This document shows, piece by piece, positions 1 to 7,535 of a stretch of 49,996 nucleotides of DNA (position 1 is the first letter of the stretch; each line of letters opens with the position of its first letter). A program made the position numbers and the translations under genes. The notes beneath the pieces were generated by a model. That model saw nothing but the letters and a program-made list of their open reading frames with translations. It made no database searches and was not told the DNA's origin. This DNA is from Leptospira sp. (GTDB lineage: Bacteria; Spirochaetota; Leptospiria; Leptospirales; Leptospiraceae). Location: the NCBI GenBank assembly GCA_009991425.1, contig JAACWH010000041.1:1-49996 (forward strand), in the 5' to 3' direction.

Positions 1-29
1 TCTTCGTAAAATTTGTTCCCTTTGCTCAT
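1..29 (-). CDS. N-terminal fragment of a leftward gene cut by the window edge
   Basis: An ATG on the minus strand at 29-27 opens a reading frame that continues off the left edge and reads MSKGNKFYE. A strong Shine-Dalgarno AGGAG lies at 41-37, seven bases before the ATG, which is the main support for a real start. Only nine residues are visible, so no family can be named. The gene is divergent from the broken gene that follows. Confidence 0.55.
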
Positions 30-127
30 ATCTCTACTCCTAATTTATTATGATATGAGTGTCCAGAAAATTAGGGGAAGTTCATATCTTTCATTTACTT
101 AAATTCTTAAACTATATTATTTATTAA

Positions 128-505
128 AAGCGGATTCAACAAAATAATAATGATAAGAAAATGTTTTCATTTAACATATTTGCATCATTTTTTGGTTCGT
201 TATTGTTTATATATAGGAAAATGTATCTTTATCGTTGTCTTTTTGCTATTGCTGAATTTACAATTTTTCATATCATCTCATACTTTTCAATATCACTAAA
301 TACTTAGCCTATTCTATTTCTAGCTTTTTTGATAAGGATTCTATTGGGCTACTTCGCAAATCGAATTTATATTTACTTTTCACTAAAAGAAATATTAGTT
401 ATAGCATCCAAATTTTCATCGATTGAATACCAGAATCTATTGCTAAGTAATAAGGGTGGAACTAATCTTTTAGGTACAATATATTTTATTTTAGCTACAA
501 ATTAA
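128..505 (+). pseudogene. Broken DUF2628-like small membrane protein
   Basis: One frame is coding-like from 128 to the TAA at 503-505 but is interrupted by an in-frame TAG at 305-307. The first part, from a possible ATG at 161, reads MFSFNIFASFFGSLLFIYRK and then MYLYRC. This resembles the FNwaAFFFgpfWFlYRKMY signature of DUF2628 membrane proteins. After the stop the frame continues as a hydrophobic segment, then GYFANRIYIYF and a SNKGGTN motif, again as expected for the C-terminal half of that family. No good ribosome site precedes 161, and the N-terminus looks short. I read it as a decayed gene; stop-codon readthrough is a less likely alternative. It overlaps the 3' end of the marC-like gene by 11 bases. 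The stretch 1-495 holds nothing else I can support. Confidence 0.6.
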
Positions 506-1103
506 TTTTGCCTGCGATATTTTCAAAACCGGTAACCAGCATTTCAATTGCAATAGCTCCTATAAATAAAGCATTGATTCGCATAAGTATAGCCATATAC
601 TTTGATACTATCAAATTAAACTTTTCTCCTACGCGATATTGAAATTGATGATATAAATTCAAAAATAAAAAATTTCCTAAAAGGACAATTGCAATAAGTA
701 TTAAAGTCATCGAAAAAGAATTTTTCCTACCAATAAGTATTGCCATCCAAATGGTACCTGGCCCTACCATAAAAGGTAGTGAGATATTTGGAGCAAGTTC
801 CGATATTTTCCCCTGGAATAAGATATTACTACCTGGTCCTTCAACTATATATTTAAATGCTATAAATAACATGATTAATCCACCAAATATCTGAAGAGAT
901 GCTAGTCTGACTTGAAATACCTGTTTCATCAAAAAATTTTCACCTATCAATGCAAAGATGGCAAAAATGATAAACGAAATTAATGAAGCTTTAAAATGTA
1001 CAATTAAAAATTCTTTGGGATTTAATTTTGTCATTAATTCATATAAATATAGAATTTGAGCAAATGGATTTAAGATAACGATAAAGAGAATAAGTTCATC
1101 CAC
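495..1103 (-). CDS. MarC-family integral membrane protein
   Basis: This 202-residue protein has about six hydrophobic segments and the marks of the MarC/UPF0056 family: an early NPFAQILYL segment, a GGLIMLFIAFKYI segment, the central APNISLPFMVGPGTI stretch, and a C-terminal RINALFIGAIAIEML helix. Length fits the family, whose members are inner membrane proteins of unknown transport role; the old link to multidrug resistance is not supported. The start is a GTG at 1103-1101, because the frame is closed by a TGA about 35 bases upstream with no ATG between. There is no obvious Shine-Dalgarno site, and a TTGACA promoter lies so close that the message may be leaderless. It is transcribed away from the choline operon. 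Confidence 0.8.
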   Translation of the reverse strand: MDELILFIVILNPFAQILYLYELMTKLNPKEFLIVHFKASLISFIIFAIFALIGENFLMKQVFQVRLASLQIFGGLIMLFIAFKYIVEGPGSNILFQGKISELAPNISLPFMVGPGTIWMAILIGRKNSFSMTLILIAIVLLGNFLFLNLYHQFQYRVGEKFNLIVSKYMAILMRINALFIGAIAIEMLVTGFENIAGKINL

Positions 1104-1106
1104 AAT

Positions 1107-1137
1107 ATTATGAAATAGTAAACTCTCAGTTTGTCAA
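1107..1137 (-). promoter_or_regulatory. Candidate promoter of the MarC-family gene
   Basis: On the minus strand a perfect TTGACA (1137-1132) is followed after 19 bases by CATAAT (1112-1107), five of six to the -10 consensus. Transcription would begin about at the GTG start codon, which has no ribosome site, so a leaderless message is possible. The spacing is two bases longer than ideal. Confidence 0.35.
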
Positions 1138-1174
1138 TAAAGTTTCATTTTTCTAATTCCATTAAAAAAATCCC

Positions 1175-1228
1175 TTTACACTCAAATCCTTTCTACTTTA
1201 ATTTTCAACAACTACTATCGAATATAAT
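1175..1228 (+). promoter_or_regulatory. Candidate promoter region of the choline/betaine operon
   Basis: Two overlapping options are visible. TTTACA (1175-1180) and TTTAAT (1197-1202) are spaced 16 bases, each five of six to consensus. A perfect TATAAT lies at 1223-1228 but has no good -35. The second would start the message around 1235, leaving a leader of about 18 bases with a G-rich stretch at 1240-1244. No operator for a BetI-like repressor was recognised and no such regulator gene is in the window. Confidence 0.35.
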
Positions 1229-1252
1229 AAATTTACATCGGGGGATGGAGCT

Positions 1253-2764
1253 ATCGCATTTCAATTAATTTCAATTTTCATTTTTTATTTAATTATATTT
1301 TTAATTGGTGTCTGGGCTTCCCGCAAAGAAAAATCTGCTGCAACTGGCAGTTCAGGCGATCTCATTCTTGCAGGTCGCAACATTCCCTTTTTTGTAGGTA
1401 TATTTACAATGACAGCAACCTGGGTTGGTGGTGGCTATATAAACGGAACTGCTGAGGCTGTTGCAGATCCAGGTCAAGGGTTGATCTGGTTAATAGCTCC
1501 CTGGGGATATGCAATAAGTTTGATATTGGGTGGTAAATTTTTTGCAGTTAAAATGCGTTCTCTTGGTTTTACAACAATGCTTGATCCATTTGAAATTCGC
1601 TATGGCAAAAAAACTGCAGCATTACTATTTATTCCTGCACTCATTGGCGAAGTCTTTTGGAGTTCAGCTATATTGACTGCGCTAGGTACTACTTTTGGTG
1701 TTGTTCTCGGATTCGATTTTCAAACATCCATACTAATTTCTTCAGCAGTAGCAGTTGCTTATACGGCTTTAGGAGGATTGATGGCTGTTGCTTATACGGA
1801 TGTTATACAATTATTTTGTATTTTGGTAGGACTCTCTATTGCTGTACCATTTGTAACTGATTCTCATGGCGGTTTTTTTGCCTCTTGGGATCTCTATAAA
1901 ATAAAAATGGGGGAAACAGCTCATCTATTTCCAGACCTTAAATTTATAATGGGGAAATCTGGATTTACTTGGATAGATTCCGTTCTATTATTAGCATTAG
2001 GTGGAATACCTTGGCAGGTTTATTTTCAAAGAGTTCTTTCTGCACCAAGTCCTAAGAAAGCGAAACAACTCTCTTATATTGCTGCGGTCGGCTGTATTAT
2101 TATGGCAATTCCTTCTATATGGATTGGAATTGCAGGAGCAACTGCAGATTGGGAAGCTCTTAACATTCCCGCTCCTCCATCGTATTCAATCATTCTACCC
2201 TATGTAATACAATATTTAACTCCACCAATAATAGCAACTATTGGTCTCTCGGCAGTGGCAGCTGCTGTAATGAGTTCTGTAGATTCTTCGATTCTTTCAG
2301 CAAGTTCAATGTTCTTTTGGAATGTTTATCGTCCTTTTTCGAAAGACAAGAACTTGGATGCAAAGAAGATCAAAAAAATTGTGCAGACTGGTATCTTAGT
2401 TGTGGGAATTACTGCGACTATTATCTCACTACAAGTTCAAAGTGTCTACTCTCTTTGGTTTTTATGTGCCGACCTTGTTTATGTAGTCTTATTTCCTCAG
2501 TTAACAATGGCTTTATTTTTAAAAAAGGCAAATAAGATAGGAGCTATTTCTGGTTTTATTGTCTCAATCTTTTTAAGAATTGGTGGTGGTGAACCAACAT
2601 TTAATTTTGGTGCATTTTTACCCTATCCAGATGAAAATTTTCCTATTCGCACATTTTCAATGTTATCTGGACTTTTAACTATTATTGCTGTCTCCTACCT
2701 AACTCAAAAAATAAATCCTTCTATCCCATTAACTACGAATAAAATAGGAAAAATAAATGAATAA
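1253..2764 (+). CDS. Sodium/choline symporter, SSS family, close to animal CHT1 (SLC5A7)
   Basis: This SSS-family permease (about 503 residues if started here) probably brings choline across the inner membrane with sodium. It carries long stretches that I recall as nearly identical to the human choline transporter CHT1: TMTATWVGGGYINGTAEAV, FIPALIGEVFW, VAYTDVIQLFCI, GGIPWQVYFQRVLS and VMSSVDSSILSASSMF. Residues matching the aromatic choline site of CHT1 (Trp57, the Tyr of WGY, the Trp of EVFW and the Trp of GIPW) are present. The first in-frame ATG is at 1409, but starting there would remove the first membrane helix. The frame is open back to 1202 with no ATG, GTG or TTG. ATC at 1253 gives I/M-AFQLISIFIFY, aligning with MAFH... 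of CHT1, after a G-rich stretch. The stop overlaps betB by 8 bases. Nearby betB and betA support choline as substrate. Confidence 0.85.
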   Translation: MAFQLISIFIFYLIIFLIGVWASRKEKSAATGSSGDLILAGRNIPFFVGIFTMTATWVGGGYINGTAEAVADPGQGLIWLIAPWGYAISLILGGKFFAVKMRSLGFTTMLDPFEIRYGKKTAALLFIPALIGEVFWSSAILTALGTTFGVVLGFDFQTSILISSAVAVAYTALGGLMAVAYTDVIQLFCILVGLSIAVPFVTDSHGGFFASWDLYKIKMGETAHLFPDLKFIMGKSGFTWIDSVLLLALGGIPWQVYFQRVLSAPSPKKAKQLSYIAAVGCIIMAIPSIWIGIAGATADWEALNIPAPPSYSIILPYVIQYLTPPIIATIGLSAVAAAVMSSVDSSILSASSMFFWNVYRPFSKDKNLDAKKIKKIVQTGILVVGITATIISLQVQSVYSLWFLCADLVYVVLFPQLTMALFLKKANKIGAISGFIVSIFLRIGGGEPTFNFGAFLPYPDENFPIRTFSMLSGLLTIIAVSYLTQKINPSIPLTTNKIGKINE

Positions 2765-4217
2765 GCCTACACAAGTACATTGTTTTATTAATAATAAAAA
2801 AGTTATAGGAAAATCAGCTAACTCTTTTCCTGTCTATTTTCCAGCTACAGGAGAAATTCTCTGCACAGCAAATTCAGCAAGCGTAGAACAACTCGATGAA
2901 GCAGTTGAAATAGCTAGCCAAGCTCAAAAAAAATGGGAGAAAACACCAAGCCAAGAGAGAAGTAGAATTTTAAAAAAGGCAGCCGAGCTCATACGTTATC
3001 ACACCAATAAAATTGCTGAACTGGAAGTTTGGGATACTGGCAAACCTATTTCAGAAGCAATTGAAGTGGATGTTGTTACTGCAGCAGATGCTATTGAATA
3101 TTTTTCGAATCTTGCCGTCACCTTGCATGGGGATTACTACAGCATACAAGATGCTGATATTTTAACTAAAATAGAACCAATTGGAGTATGCGCTGGAATC
3201 GGAGCTTGGAATTATCCATTTCAAATTGCAGCTTGGAAATCTGCACCTGCTCTAGCCTGTGGAAATAGCTTCATTTTCAAACCTTCTGAACTTAACACAT
3301 TATCAGCTGTTTTGTTAGGTGAAATCTATGCAGAGGCAGGTTTACCAGCTGGACTCTTCCAAGTATTGCAAGGCGATGCAGAACTTGGTCAAATGATTAC
3401 AGCTCATAATGGAATTCAAAAAATTTCATTCACAGGTGAAGTGGGAACTGGCAAAAAAATAATGGCAGCCTCTTCTGTGAATTTAAAAACCTTGACCATG
3501 GAATTAGGCGGTAAATCTCCTTTAATAATTTTTAATGATACAAATCCAGAAACAGCTGCTAAGGCTGCACTTGCTGCCAATTTCTACACCCAGGGTGAAG
3601 TCTGTACGAATGGTACGAGAGTTTTTATCCAAGAAAATTTCTTACCCCAATTCAAGAAGGCTATTGAAGGAAGAAGTAATAATGTTAGGTTAGGTAATCC
3701 TTTTGAAAAAGAAGTAAATGTGGGATCTTTAATCAGTGCAAACCATAAAGAACTTGTGGAAAATTTTATTAATAAAGGAAAATCAGAGGGAGCAAAAGCA
3801 TTTACCATGGGACAGATTCCTTCAGGTGATTGTGCCAAAGGATATTTCACACAACCAGTTATTTTTTATGATTGCAAAGATAGTATGAAAATTGTTAAGG
3901 AAGAAATTTTTGGACCCGTAATGTCTGTATTAACTTTTAAAACAGAAGAAGAAGTTATCGAACGAGCGAACAATACTGAGTTTGGTTTGGGAGCTGGCAT
4001 CTTTACAAAGGATATATCTAGAATTCAAAGAATGATAGATCAACTAGAAGCTGGAATTGTTTGGGTAAATAATTATAATATAACTCCAGTAGAGATGCCA
4101 TTTGGTGGAACTAAGCAATCTGGATTTGGAAAAGAAAATGGTATTGATACATTGAATCATTATACAAAAAGAAAAAGTATTTATATCTCTAAAGGCGATG
4201 TGTTCAGTCCTTTTTAA
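2757..4217 (+). CDS. betB: Betaine aldehyde dehydrogenase
   Basis: This NAD(P)-dependent aldehyde dehydrogenase (486 residues) would oxidise betaine aldehyde to glycine betaine, the second step of osmoprotectant synthesis from choline. The ALDH marks are clear: WNYPF around Asn152, KPSE in the cofactor site, FTGEVGTGK, the general base Glu249 in MELGGKSP, and the catalytic Cys283 in GEVCTNGTRVF. Length is normal for BetB. The ATG overlaps the last 8 bases of the transporter gene, so the two are likely translationally coupled, and betA follows after 28 bases. Assignment to betaine aldehyde rests on family likeness and on the operon; other aldehydes cannot be excluded from sequence alone. Confidence 0.88.
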   Translation: MNKPTQVHCFINNKKVIGKSANSFPVYFPATGEILCTANSASVEQLDEAVEIASQAQKKWEKTPSQERSRILKKAAELIRYHTNKIAELEVWDTGKPISEAIEVDVVTAADAIEYFSNLAVTLHGDYYSIQDADILTKIEPIGVCAGIGAWNYPFQIAAWKSAPALACGNSFIFKPSELNTLSAVLLGEIYAEAGLPAGLFQVLQGDAELGQMITAHNGIQKISFTGEVGTGKKIMAASSVNLKTLTMELGGKSPLIIFNDTNPETAAKAALAANFYTQGEVCTNGTRVFIQENFLPQFKKAIEGRSNNVRLGNPFEKEVNVGSLISANHKELVENFINKGKSEGAKAFTMGQIPSGDCAKGYFTQPVIFYDCKDSMKIVKEEIFGPVMSVLTFKTEEEVIERANNTEFGLGAGIFTKDISRIQRMIDQLEAGIVWVNNYNITPVEMPFGGTKQSGFGKENGIDTLNHYTKRKSIYISKGDVFSPF

Positions 4218-4245
4218 ATATAAATAAAATTAGTGAGGTTGGAAA

Positions 4246-5913
4246 TTGAAAGAATATGATTATATTATAATAGGTGGAGGATCGGCTGGTTCCTGTTTGG
4301 CAGCAAGACTTAGTGAAAATCCAGATAATAAAGTTCTAGTTTTAGAAGCGGGACGAAATGATTCGCTCTGGGATATATTTATTCATATGCCAGCAGGGCT
4401 AGCAACACCAATTGGGAACAGATTGTACGATTGGAAATACGAATCTGAACCTGAACCATATATGAACGGTCGAAAAGTCTATCATGCAAGAGGGAAAGTC
4501 TTAGGAGGATCTAGCAGTATAAATGGTATGATTTTTCAGCGTGGTAACGCAATGGATTATGAAAAGTGGGGGCAAGGCAAAGGTATGAAAAATTGGGATT
4601 ATGCGCACTGCCTTCCCTACTTCAAAAAGATGGAGAACTGCCTTGCTGCAAAAGATGCAGATAAGTTTAGAGGACGTAAGGGCCCATTAAAATTGGAAAG
4701 AGGTCCAGGAAAGACAGAACTTTTTCATGCATTCTTAAAAGCCACTGAACAAGCAGGCTATCCACAAACGGACGATGTGAACGGTTATAAGCAAGAAGGT
4801 TTCGCACTCTTTGATAGAAATATCCACAGAGGAAGAAGACTCAGTGCAGCACGTGCCTATCTACACCCTGCCATGAATCGAAAAAACCTAACAGTTAAAA
4901 CTAGGGCCTTTGTTTCCAAGATTCTTATGGATAAAAATAAGGCAATAGGCGTAGAATGTAGCTTTGGTATTTTCGGAACTCGTAAAATTTTTTCAAAGAA
5001 CGTCATAAGTTGTGGAGGAGCATTTAACTCACCACAGCTTTTGCAATTATCAGGCATTGGGAATAAGGAATTACTTTCTAAATTGGGTATTGAGACAGTT
5101 GTAAACTTACCAGGTGTAGGTGAAAACTTACAAGACCATCTAGAGGTATACATTCAGTACGCTTGTAAAAAACCAGTATCAATGGCACCTGCCCTTAAAT
5201 GGTACAATAAGCCCTGGATAGGATTTCAGTGGTTATTCTTTCGTAAGGGTCCAGCAGCATCGAATCATTTTGAGGCAGGTGGTTTTATTAGAAGCAACGA
5301 ATCGGTGAAGTATCCGAATTTGATGTTTCATTTTCTACCACTTGCGATTCGTTATGATGGTAGCTCTCCCTCTGAACAAAAGGGAAATGGTCATGGATAC
5401 CAAGTACATGTTGGGCCGATGTATGCAGATACAATTGGACATGTTCATATTAAATCTAAAGATCCAAGAGTGAAGCCTTCCATTCAATTCAATTATCTTT
5501 CAACTAAAACAGATCGAAAAGAATGGATTGAGGCTGTCCGTGCAGCTAGAAAAATTCTAAACCAAGAGGCCTTTGATGAATACAATGATGGAGAAATCTC
5601 TCCTGGTGCTAAGGTAGAATCCGACGCAGAAATACTTGAGTGGGTTGGCAAAGATGCTGAAACAGCATTGCATCCATCTTGCACTTGTAAAATGGGAACT
5701 GACGAAATGTCAGTTGTTGATCCTGAAACTATGCAAGTCCATGGCACAGAAGGTTTATATATTGTAGATGCCTCTGTAATGCCAAATGTCACAAACGGAA
5801 ATATCTATGCTCCTGTAATGATGATAGCCGAAAAAGCTGCCGATCTTATCCTGAAGAAGACTCCTTTGCCACCATCAAAAGAAGCATTTTATAAACATAA
5901 AATTGAGAATTAA
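4246..5913 (+). CDS. betA: Choline dehydrogenase (GMC oxidoreductase)
   Basis: This FAD-dependent GMC oxidoreductase of 555 residues most likely oxidises choline to betaine aldehyde at the membrane. The start is a TTG, preceded by GAGG at 4235-4238 with good spacing, and it places the FAD-binding [13 protein letters not shown] (residues 10-22) at the very N-terminus as expected. Other marks are the GMC signature [20 protein letters not shown] and the C-terminal active site: [10 protein letters not shown] with His476, then [11 protein letters not shown] (residues 516-526). These match BetA-type enzymes closely. It is the last gene of the operon of transporter, betB and betA. Together these genes make glycine betaine from imported choline, which suggests growth in habitats of changing salinity or with access to eukaryotic lipids. 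No terminator is obvious downstream. Confidence 0.88.
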   Translation: MKEYDYIIIGGGSAGSCLAARLSENPDNKVLVLEAGRNDSLWDIFIHMPAGLATPIGNRLYDWKYESEPEPYMNGRKVYHARGKVLGGSSSINGMIFQRGNAMDYEKWGQGKGMKNWDYAHCLPYFKKMENCLAAKDADKFRGRKGPLKLERGPGKTELFHAFLKATEQAGYPQTDDVNGYKQEGFALFDRNIHRGRRLSAARAYLHPAMNRKNLTVKTRAFVSKILMDKNKAIGVECSFGIFGTRKIFSKNVISCGGAFNSPQLLQLSGIGNKELLSKLGIETVVNLPGVGENLQDHLEVYIQYACKKPVSMAPALKWYNKPWIGFQWLFFRKGPAASNHFEAGGFIRSNESVKYPNLMFHFLPLAIRYDGSSPSEQKGNGHGYQVHVGPMYADTIGHVHIKSKDPRVKPSIQFNYLSTKTDRKEWIEAVRAARKILNQEAFDEYNDGEISPGAKVESDAEILEWVGKDAETALHPSCTCKMGTDEMSVVDPETMQVHGTEGLYIVDASVMPNVTNGNIYAPVMMIAEKAADLILKKTPLPPSKEAFYKHKIEN

Positions 5914-5981
5914 TTTCGAGAGGAATAAATAAATATATTTTTTATATCAATTAGGTTTATACTGTTTTAGTTTTAGTTATC

Positions 5982-6380
5982 TTATGCTAAACATTGATTG
6001 ATCTTAGAAATTAATTCATTCTCATCCCAAGGCTTGGAGACTAAGTCAGTCAAGCTAGCATATTCTCTAGCATTTTCAATGGCGGATGGATCAGCTTGGC
6101 CTGTTAACATAATCTTTTTGATTTTAGGGTATTTTTCATGAACTTTAATTAAAAATTCATCTCCTTTCATTCCAGGCATGAGCCAATCAGATAGAATCAG
6201 CAAGACTTCCACACCATCATCAAAGAAATCATCAATCAATTCCAAAGCTTCATCCGCACTTTCTGCAAATTCCAAGCGATAGAGTTGCTTAAAATAGGAT
6301 TTTAGTTGTCCATTTAGACTTTGTAGAATGATTTTTTCATCATCTACACAAAGAATTGCCTTTTTGGATGCTTCCACCAT
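5982..6380 (-). CDS. Stand-alone response regulator receiver protein
   Basis: The 132-residue protein is a single receiver domain with no output domain. It has the acidic pair Asp13/Asp14, the phospho-acceptor Asp65 in LILSDWLMPGMKGDEFL, Thr93 in MLTGQA, and Lys116 in VSKPWDENEL. The TGQA...KPWDENEL pattern is typical of receivers that in other proteins are joined to HD-GYP or cyclase outputs. It must act through a partner that docks to the receiver, as CheY-type proteins do. No histidine kinase lies next to it. It is transcribed alone, convergent with betA. Confidence 0.88.
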   Translation of the reverse strand: MVEASKKAILCVDDEKIILQSLNGQLKSYFKQLYRLEFAESADEALELIDDFFDDGVEVLLILSDWLMPGMKGDEFLIKVHEKYPKIKKIMLTGQADPSAIENAREYASLTDLVSKPWDENELISKINQCLA

Positions 6381-6535
6381 AACTGAAGTTTCATATTTCC
6401 TTATTGCTTGTTAAATCTCAAGAATTTTATCTAAAAAATTTGATATTCCTAAAAATTTTCATTCATACAGACGAATAGGATTTTCTGATTGAACAAAATT
6501 TCAACATATGATCCTTTGATCCTCAAGGAATATTC

Positions 6536-7465
6536 ATGAAACTACCTAGAATTTTTAATTTTTTATTTTTATTTATTTCTCAAATTACTATACTACTTCC
6601 GATGAAACATATCTTTTATAGTCTCATCATTTTATTCTTCCTTTCAACTAGTTTCGATCAAAGAATTTTACTTGCTCAGGGGCATTGGGATGGAACCATT
6701 CATATAAAAAAAAATCAGAAATCATATGCTATCTTTGGAGAAAATGTAAATATACGACAAGAGCCAAATACTACATCCAAAGTAGTTATGAAATTGCAAC
6801 CTGGCGATCTTGTAAAAATTCTAAACCAGGACAAGAATCTAGTTACTATCGCTGAAGATACTGAATACTGGTATAAGATTGAAATTAACAAGAAGATTGG
6901 TTATGTTTGGGGAGGGCTCCTCGCTGATACTTTCTATTGGAAGAATTCTTATCTTATCCTATTTCGCTCACTTGGAACTAAGTCTGCAATGAGTGAAGTT
7001 CGCATATTAAAAGATAATAAAATTCTAGACTCTATGAAGTGGCAATCTGGCCCGATAGGATTAGAAGATTATAATACACAACCCAAGATAGATTTTCTTT
7101 CAACAAAGCTATTAACAAATCCTCCGGAAGTATTTTTTAAAGTAGAATTTTTTGCCTATTCTGAAATTGAATATGGCTACACCTATCAACAATTCTTTAC
7201 CCTATCCAAGAAAGGTAAATTAAACAAAGAATTTGGTTCCAACCCTGCTAGCTGTGATCCGCCTTCTTGTGGGGAAGAATTTGTCCTCTTTCCAGGAGAT
7301 ATATTAGAATCAGATCCATCTAAGAAAAGAACTTCATCATATAAAGCTAACAAAAACCAGATTCTATTAATTTTTCATGGCTTTTCTTCTGATGAAGAAG
7401 ATTACCATGAATGGTTGGAACAGATCTACAATTGGAATGGAAAGGAATTTAAATTAAAAGAATAG
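6536..7465 (+). CDS. Exported bacterial SH3-domain protein
   Basis: This protein of 309 residues has a hydrophobic N-terminus and one bacterial SH3 domain at about residues 65-130, with ENVNIRQEPNTTSKVVMKLQPGD and YWYKIEINKKIGYVWGGLLA, the usual marks of SH3b modules that bind cell wall or peptide. The rest is not recognised; it includes a CDPPSCGEEF segment. The ATG at 6536 has AAGGA seven bases upstream. A second ATG at 6602 would give a more ordinary signal peptide ending at LLAQG, so the true start is uncertain. A perfect terminator follows. Function is unknown; a role in the periplasm or cell surface is inferred from the signal. Confidence 0.75.
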   Translation: MKLPRIFNFLFLFISQITILLPMKHIFYSLIILFFLSTSFDQRILLAQGHWDGTIHIKKNQKSYAIFGENVNIRQEPNTTSKVVMKLQPGDLVKILNQDKNLVTIAEDTEYWYKIEINKKIGYVWGGLLADTFYWKNSYLILFRSLGTKSAMSEVRILKDNKILDSMKWQSGPIGLEDYNTQPKIDFLSTKLLTNPPEVFFKVEFFAYSEIEYGYTYQQFFTLSKKGKLNKEFGSNPASCDPPSCGEEFVLFPGDILESDPSKKRTSSYKANKNQILLIFHGFSSDEEDYHEWLEQIYNWNGKEFKLKE

Positions 7466-7494
7466 GTTTAGTACGAGTAGAGAAAAAAATAAAA

Positions 7495-7527
7495 AAAGGG
7501 AAAATAGCGATCAACTATTTTCCCTTT
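7495..7527. terminator. Bidirectional intrinsic terminator
   Basis: A perfect 13-bp inverted repeat (arms 7495-7507 and 7515-7527, AAAGGGAAAATAG and its complement) encloses a 7-base loop. It sits between two convergent genes with A-rich sequence on the left and T-rich sequence on the right, so it can stop transcription from both sides. Confidence 0.85.
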
Positions 7528-7535
7528 GTATTTTC

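Noticed and set aside
1245..1268. Small reading frame ATG GAG CTA ... TAA before the transporter
   Set aside because: Seven codons, out of frame with the transporter; a leader peptide is possible but nothing supports it.
4857..5792. Minus-strand reading frames within betA
   Set aside because: They are shadows of a well-conserved GMC oxidoreductase gene and have no family features.
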